Shown in pieces: positions 5,185-8,730 of a DNA stretch of 8,730 bases. The notes beneath the pieces were generated by a model. That model was given only the letters and a program-made list of their open reading frames with translations. It made no database searches and was not told where the DNA came from. Position numbers and translations under genes: made by a program. Location: positions 1 through 8,730 of the forward strand of contig NZ_MSTI01000187.1 in NCBI RefSeq assembly GCF_001949125.1, in the 5' to 3' direction. The DNA comes from Deinococcus marmoris. Lineage in GTDB: Bacteria; Deinococcota; Deinococci; Deinococcales; Deinococcaceae. The stretch's first letter is position 1. Every line of letters begins with the position of its first letter.

Positions 5185-5667
5185 ATGACCGATGCCAAGC
5201 CCTTTCGACACCGGTTTCCGATGTCGATCATCCAGCACGCTGTCTGGCTCTACCACCGCTTTCCCGTCAGCTACCGTGATGCCCAGGAATTGCTGCACCA
5301 GCGCGGCATCGAAGTCAGCCATGTGACGCTCCGCGAGTGGAGTCTCAAATTCGGCCCACTCTCTGCTGAAGGACTTCGACAGCGGGAACCCCGACGGGGT
5401 TCCCGCTGGCCTCTGGATGAGGTCTGTAAGAGCGTTGACGGCTTCCGGCATTGGTTATGGCGGGCCGTCGACGAGTACGGCTTCATGCTCAACATTCTTC
5501 TTCAGCGACATCGGGACACGGAAGCTGCAAAGACTTTCCTGACCCGGCTACTGGGTGAGTATGACGTCCCAGAGGTCATTCATACGGATCAGCTCAGGAG
5601 TTACGGAGCCGCGATCCGGGAGATCCCGAGCCTGGCTCACATCGACCACCAGCAGGTGATCTCCACA
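5185..5667 (+). pseudogene. IS6-family transposase, C-terminally truncated
   Basis: This is a DDE transposase of the IS6 family, whose members use replicative transposition and form cointegrates. About 161 native codons remain of the usual 230-240. The order is KPFRHRFPMSIIQHAVWLYH and SYRDAQELLHQRGIEVSH with TLREW (helix-turn-helix), then the first catalytic Asp in WPLDEVCKSVDG and the second in VIHTDQLRSYGAAI. Similarity ends at DHQQVIST, just before the expected NNxxE segment with the catalytic Glu, so the enzyme must be dead. The frame continues open to 5880 through unrelated sequence (DDRTALCWGG and beyond). No strong ribosome-binding site precedes the ATG at 5185. A long perfect palindrome lies inside the gene (5380-5408). 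Confidence 0.8.
5380..5408. repeat. Perfect 13-bp inverted repeat with 3-nt loop, inside the IS6 transposase gene
   Basis: CAGCGGGAACCCC (5380-5392), loop GAC, then GGGGTTCCCGCTG (5396-5408); the loop's outer bases could also pair. It encodes the QREPRRGSRW stretch just before the first catalytic Asp. No T-run follows. Confidence 0.85.
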
Positions 5668-5668
5668 G

Positions 5669-5817
5669 ATGACCGGACTGCACTGTGCTGGGGCGGGATG
5701 GCCAACGGGGTTGAGGTGATCGGGATCGGTGCGGCGGCGGAGCACCTCGGTACAGCGGCCAGTCACAGGGGCGGCCGACTCGGTGCAGCGCACGGCGCGC
5801 CTGTCACGTCCGCTCAC
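5669..5817 (-). pseudogene. Truncated unknown ORF overlapping the UBP gene by GTGA
   Basis: A GTG at 5817 overlaps the stop codon of the zinc-finger gene as GTGA, an arrangement typical of coupled genes. It opens a minus-strand frame (MSGRDRRAVRCTESAAPVTG and on) that reaches the IS6 junction after about 50 codons, then continues into IS6 antisense sequence. I do not recognise the peptide, and no good ribosome-binding site is visible. It may be the start of a third operon gene cut off by the IS6-linked deletion, or a chance frame in high-GC DNA. Confidence 0.25.
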
Positions 5818-6131
5818 TTGCGCCAGTCACCGCTCCACAGTGGGCCGCTGCCGGGTTCCACCGTCAGCTCGTCAATGTAACAGTACAGCCAATCCTCGCC
5901 GCGCTCCGCGCTCTGCATGACGGGGTGCCGTGTGGCGCGGAAGTGGGCGGTGGCGTGCTTGTTTTTGCTCGAGTCACAGCAGCCCACATGGCCGCACTCC
6001 AGGCACAGGCGCAGGTGAACCCAGGTATCGCCCAGTTTCAGGCACTCCTCGCAGCCGTGGGCGCTGGGGGCTACCGAGTCGGCGGTCACCGTGAGGTCAA
6101 TCTGATCGAGGTGGGCGCAGGTCTGGGTCAT
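5814..6131 (-). CDS. UBP-type zinc-finger protein
   Basis: This is a 105-aa stand-alone zf-UBP domain, the fold that in eukaryotic deubiquitinases binds the C-terminal tail of ubiquitin. The zinc ligands follow the family pattern: C5 and H7, C27-x2-C30, C43-x2-C46, C51/C52, and histidines at H59, H63 and H69 in NKHATAHFRATRHPV. The aromatic stretch EDWLYCYIDELTVEP after them is also typical. There is no signal peptide or membrane segment, so it is cytosolic. The ATG is supported by GGAGG (6139-6143) with 7-nt spacing. It follows the flavoprotein gene by 44 nt on the same strand and is almost certainly co-transcribed with it. The bacterial function and partner are unknown; binding a peptide C-terminus is an extrapolation from the eukaryotic family. 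Confidence 0.85.
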   Translation of the reverse strand: MTQTCAHLDQIDLTVTADSVAPSAHGCEECLKLGDTWVHLRLCLECGHVGCCDSSKNKHATAHFRATRHPVMQSAERGEDWLYCYIDELTVEPGSGPLWSGDWRK

Positions 6132-6175
6132 GGGGAAACCTCCAGTAAAGGGTGAAAAGACGAATGGACTCGGGA

Positions 6176-7858
6176 TTACGAATGGACTGTCTCGTCTTGG
6201 GCGGCCAGGTACTGATGGACCAGCGCAATGCCCATGCTGCCCTCGCCCACACTGGCCGCCACACGCTTGATGGACCCCCGCCGCACGTCACCCGCCGCGA
6301 AGATGCCAGGGACGCTGGTCTCCAGAAAGGAGGAACCGCGCTTCAGCGCCAAGTGTCCGGGCGCGGTCAGATCCGGGGCGTCTGCATCATTTCCGGTGTA
6401 GATGTACCCCTGCCCGTCTCGCCGCACCGCGTCTGGCAGCCAGTCCGTGTGGGCATCCGCGCCGATGAACACGAACAGACTGTCGGTTTCAACCTCCTGC
6501 TCCTGGCCCGTGCGGGTGTCGCGGATGGTCATGGCCTCCAGGTGCGCCGCGCCGCGCAGGGCCACCACTTCCCGGCGGGTACAGATGTCGACGTTGGCCT
6601 TGCCGCGCAATTGCTCGATCAGGTACTGCGACATCCCCTTCTCCACGCTGTCCGCACGGATCAGCAGCGTCACCCGTGCGGCGTAACTGGAAAAGTACAG
6701 GGCCGCCTGCCCTGCCGAGTTGCCGCCGCCGATCAGGTACACGGCCTTGCCGCGTGTACCGCGCGCCTCGGTGCGGGCCGCGCCGTACCACACGCCGCGC
6801 CCGGTCAACCGCCTGGCCCCGTCCAGGGCCAGCGTGCGCCACTCCACGCCCATGGTCAGAAGGACACTCCGCGCCCGCAGCGTATCGCCGCCGTCCAGCA
6901 CGACCGTCTGGAAGTCCTGAGCAGGGCGCAGTTCCACGGCCTGGCGGGTAATGACCACTTCCGCGCCAAACCGCTTGGCCTGCTGCAAGGCCCGCTCACT
7001 GAGTTCGCCCCCCGAAATTCCGTTGGGAAAGCCCAGGTAGTTCTCGATGCGGCTGCTGGTTCCGGCCTGCCCGCCGGGGGCCTGCTTTTCTAATAGCAAG
7101 GTGGACAGGCCCTCAGAAGCTCCGTAGACGGCGGCGGCCAGACCCGCCGGACCGCCGCCCACAATGATCAAGTCGTATTCCCCGTGTGCCGGAGTCACCT
7201 GCAAGCCCACCCGCCGGGCCAGCTCACGCACGCGGGGCCGAACCAGCACCTCGCCGTCAGGCAGGACGGCCAGGGGCAACGGCTGTCCAAGTGCCTGTTC
7301 AGGAATCTGGTTCTTCAGCACCTCATCCATCGGGTCAAGCCAGCGAAACGGCACGCCGTTGCCGGACAGAAACTCCCGTAACCCAAAGCAGTCCAGATCG
7401 TTGTTCTGGCCCACCAGCAGGGTCATGGAGACGGGGGTTTCCAGAATCACGCGCTCCAGGGTGTCCACCCGCCGTGTCAGATTCGCCATCACCGCGCCCG
7501 CCACCGCGTCCGAGTGGGACAGCAGCGCCCTGAAGTCGGGCGCGTCCAGTCGGAGGACCCGTGAGGGCAGGGTGGCCTGAAGGCTGGCCGTCGCTGAAGA
7601 TCCCAGGAGCAAGGGCAGCTCGCCAAACGAACTGCCCGTCCGGTAGGTTCCCAGGTGCTGAGGTGCTCCGGCCACCTCCTTGATCACCTCGATCTCACCC
7701 TCCAGTTGCACGAAGAAAGCGGCGGCGTCGCCCTCCCGGATCAGGTATTCGCCGGGATTCAAGCGCACATCCGCCGACACCTGCGCGATCTTGTGCAGGG
7801 TGGCGTCACTCAGGCTGGCGAACAGGTCCAGCGAGCGCAGCAAGTCGGGGGTGATCAA
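6176..7858 (-). CDS. cNMP-binding-like domain fused to a CxxC-less thioredoxin-reductase-like flavoprotein
   Basis: This 560-aa cytosolic protein has three parts. Residues 10-125 form a cyclic-nucleotide-binding (CAP-ED) fold, with FGELPLLLG at 78-86; the Arg that normally binds the cyclic phosphate appears replaced in GSSATAS. Residues 143-220 form a small linker domain (TLLVGQNNDLDCFGLREFL) of possible thioredoxin-like fold. Residues 227-552 form the FAD/NAD(P)H module: GGGPAG (234-239) for FAD, PGGQAGTSSRIENYLGFP, GGGNSAG (377-383) for NAD(P)H, and GIFAAGDVR (518-526). Where thioredoxin reductases have CxxC, this has GVWYGAARTEA; only two Cys occur in the whole protein (157 and 426), so it cannot reduce thioredoxin by the usual route. 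The start is TTG at 7858, supported by AGGAGG (7865-7870) with 6-nt spacing. It is the first gene of the operon with the UBP finger. Its substrate is unknown. Confidence 0.88.
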   Translation of the reverse strand: MITPDLLRSLDLFASLSDATLHKIAQVSADVRLNPGEYLIREGDAAAFFVQLEGEIEVIKEVAGAPQHLGTYRTGSSFGELPLLLGSSATASLQATLPSRVLRLDAPDFRALLSHSDAVAGAVMANLTRRVDTLERVILETPVSMTLLVGQNNDLDCFGLREFLSGNGVPFRWLDPMDEVLKNQIPEQALGQPLPLAVLPDGEVLVRPRVRELARRVGLQVTPAHGEYDLIIVGGGPAGLAAAVYGASEGLSTLLLEKQAPGGQAGTSSRIENYLGFPNGISGGELSERALQQAKRFGAEVVITRQAVELRPAQDFQTVVLDGGDTLRARSVLLTMGVEWRTLALDGARRLTGRGVWYGAARTEARGTRGKAVYLIGGGNSAGQAALYFSSYAARVTLLIRADSVEKGMSQYLIEQLRGKANVDICTRREVVALRGAAHLEAMTIRDTRTGQEQEVETDSLFVFIGADAHTDWLPDAVRRDGQGYIYTGNDADAPDLTAPGHLALKRGSSFLETSVPGIFAAGDVRRGSIKRVAASVGEGSMGIALVHQYLAAQDETVHS

Positions 7859-8246
7859 GGGGAGCCTCCTGGAAGAAATGTAGAAGAGCAGAGTACCAAA
7901 AGGAGCTTCCAGACGGGTGGAGAGCCTGGCAGGCCGTCACGCCTGCCAGACCAGGGTGACACCGGGAAGGTGATGCCTGGGCCAGGCCAATCAGCACCGA
8001 GCGACAGCGTTCTTAAACCGCCCTGCTCTGTTCTGGCCCCCGGCGTTGAACGGGTCGGCCCCGTGCAGTGCCTCTTTCCGCGTGGGAACGCCAGACCTGG
8101 CACGCTGGGTATCGGTGGTAGCCGGGGCAGACGGCTTCAATTGTCCATGCTGGCAACAAGCCGCTCGCCCTGCCCAGGAAACCTCCGGTGTTGGTCTCGG
8201 AAGTGCTGTCCCGACAGGTGCCAGGGATACACCATCTGACCTTGAG
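7859..8246. other. Upstream region of the flavoprotein gene, no gene seen
   Basis: I can support no gene in these 388 bases. The region holds the strong ribosome-binding site of the flavoprotein, a 9-bp hairpin (7926-7949) and a second imperfect dyad around GCCTGGGCCAGGC (7975-7987). TACTCT on the minus strand about 40 nt before the start codon is a possible -10, but no good -35 goes with it. Confidence 0.4.
7926..7949. repeat. Inverted repeat upstream of the flavoprotein gene
   Basis: CTGGCAGGC, a 6-nt loop, then GCCTGCCAG: a perfect 9-bp dyad about 70-90 bp before the flavoprotein start codon. It could be an operator or a leader hairpin. No T-run follows on either strand. Confidence 0.45.
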
Positions 8247-8412
8247 TTACAACGCCTCAGCATCATTGATCGCCACCGGAAGCCGTGGCTCCCCGTCGGC
8301 CGTCAGATCACTGGGCATGGCGATCGGGTGTGGGAGCGGAGGGGCAGCGGCGGTGGGAAGCGCCATCGGAATTCGCCAGATCTGATCAATACCTTCCGGT
8401 GTGAGGTCAACA
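8247..8412 (-). pseudogene. Possible C-terminal remnant of an unknown gene truncated by the IS5 element
   Basis: A minus-strand frame enters from the IS5 end and runs about 55 codons (VDLTPEGIDQIWRIPMALP through LPVAINDAEAL) to a TAA. The third-position GC is high and the residue mix is plausible for protein, but I recognise no family, and there is no start codon with a ribosome-binding site outside the IS. It may be the tail of a host gene whose 5' part was lost when the IS5 element entered, or a chance frame. Confidence 0.25.
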
Positions 8413-8414
8413 AT

Positions 8415-8730
8415 AGACCTCTTGCGAAAGTCAGGCACATTTAGCGGTGGCGTTGCAGATGGCGGCGATGAGGTTGACTCGGAGGCTGAACCGCTTTCGC
8501 CGATGGCGATACGTTTCCTTCAACACTCGAAAAATCTTGATCCGACGAATGACATGCTCAACAGCGATTCTGAAGCGTGCCAGTCGAAGATTTTCTGCTT
8601 TCTGTGCCGGAGTGAGCTTGCGTTTCTTGCTCGCTTTGTGCGGTGTACGGCACAGCGGGTGTTGGTGTTGAACGCCCTGATAGCCAGCATCGGCAACCAA
8701 TTCAGTTTCAGGGTGAATGGCGGTCTGGGA
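8415..8730 (-). mobile_element. Partial IS5-family insertion sequence (right edge of window)
   Basis: The element's end is placed at about 8415, where AGACCTCTTGCGAAAGTC begins about 16 bp beyond the transposase stop codon; this has the form of IS5-group terminal repeats. The other end lies outside the window, so the inverted repeat and target duplication cannot be checked. The host side (GAGGTC, 8403-8408) is complementary to the first bases of the element (GACCTC, 8416-8421). Confidence 0.65.
8431..8730 (-). CDS. IS5-family transposase, C-terminal part (runs off the window)
   Basis: This is the C-terminal 99 or so codons of a DDE_Tnp_4-type IS5 transposase; the frame is open to the window edge, so the start is not visible. 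ELVADAGYQGVQ carries the second catalytic Asp, TPHKASKKRKLTPAQKAEN is the usual basic linker, and FRIAVEHVIRRIKIFRVL carries the catalytic Glu and the adjacent helix. ETYRHRRKRFSLRVNLIAAI completes the C-terminus as in related elements. The first Asp lies outside. Within the window there is no frameshift or internal stop, so this copy may be intact. Confidence 0.85.
   Translation of the reverse strand, partial: SQTAIHPETELVADAGYQGVQHQHPLCRTPHKASKKRKLTPAQKAENLRLARFRIAVEHVIRRIKIFRVLKETYRHRRKRFSLRVNLIAAICNATAKCA

Larger units (their letters stand above)
5144..5667 (+). mobile_element. IS6-family insertion sequence, 3'-truncated
   Basis: The left end GGTTGTGTTGCCTTAACTGG (from 5144) has the GG-T-TGTTGC form of IS6-family termini, and the transposase ATG follows 41 bp later. 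Transposase similarity ends sharply at about 5667, where about 70 codons and the right repeat are missing. No complement of the left end (GCAACACAACC) occurs downstream in the window. About 525 bp of an expected 800 or so remain. The element entered the 3' end of tetR, and its right part was later lost together with whatever lay beyond, down to the GTGA-overlapping ORF. Confidence 0.75.

Noticed and set aside
5548..5667. Continuation of the GTGA-overlapping minus-strand frame past 5668
   Set aside because: This part is antisense to well-conserved IS6 transposase codons, so it cannot be native to the truncated ORF.
6152..7093. 313-codon plus-strand open frame opposite the flavoprotein gene
   Set aside because: It is an antisense shadow of a gene with clear FAD and NAD(P)H motifs. 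The peptide is rich in His, Arg and Gly and has no recognisable domain.
7655..8239. 194-codon plus-strand frame spanning the flavoprotein 5' end and upstream region
   Set aside because: It is partly antisense to the cNMP-like domain and the rest resembles no protein. No ribosome-binding site supports it.
8046..8444. 132-codon plus-strand frame reaching the IS5 end
   Set aside because: The composition is Arg/Gly-rich without motifs, and it crosses the IS5 terminal repeat. It is more likely chance than a gene.

Overview
The window looks like accessory, insertion-sequence-rich DNA from a high-GC bacterium, most likely Deinococcus or a close relative. This rests on recalled resemblance of the IS3-, IS6- and IS5-type transposases, the DUF4386 membrane protein and the cNMP-binding/flavoprotein plus UBP zinc-finger pair to Deinococcus proteins. 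No database search was possible, so the taxonomic call is an inference.

Layout, left to right. (1) 1-480: the 5' part of an IS3-family element on the minus strand, running off the left edge, with its orfA reduced to a short remnant. (2) 517-1734: an apparently complete IS3-family element on the plus strand (orfA, orfB in the -1 frame, 22-bp imperfect terminal inverted repeats, intact DDE residues), placed head to head with the first. (3) 1871-2188: a decayed minus-strand gene resembling the C-terminal half of a uridine-kinase-like P-loop ATPase with no P-loop. (4) 2335-5173: a small regulon. A TetR-family repressor gene (plus) is divergent from an atypical NAD(P)-binding Rossmann protein (minus), followed on the same strand by a six-helix DUF4386 protein. 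The divergent promoter region holds two perfect CTTAC-N3-GTAAG palindromes, one in the spacer and one on the -10 of a candidate promoter for the Rossmann-protein gene. (5) 5144-5667: a 3'-truncated IS6-family element whose left end lies inside the tetR gene and supplies its last nine codons. (6) 5669-7858: a minus-strand operon with a large flavoprotein (cNMP-binding-like domain fused to a thioredoxin-reductase-like module lacking the redox CxxC), then a stand-alone UBP zinc finger, then a doubtful ORF overlapping by GTGA and cut off at the IS6 remnant. (7) 7859-8412: intergenic sequence and a possible truncated ORF. (8) about 8415-8730: the 3' part of an IS5-family transposase on the minus strand, running off the right edge.

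How the genes may work together. The TetR protein probably represses the divergent Rossmann-protein gene, and perhaps itself, by binding the CTTAC-N3-GTAAG sites. The DUF4386 gene lies 400 nt downstream of the Rossmann-protein gene and may be a separate transcript. The flavoprotein and zinc-finger genes form a tight two-gene unit whose job is unknown. Four IS scars in under 9 kb, two truncated genes at IS borders and one gene with IS-encoded final codons indicate repeated insertion and deletion here.

The most notable signals are the twin operator, the fusion of the TetR C-terminus to the IS6 end, long perfect palindromes inside two unrelated transposase genes, and the CxxC-less flavoprotein paired with a UBP finger. 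I saw no tRNA, rRNA, CRISPR array or recognised defence system.
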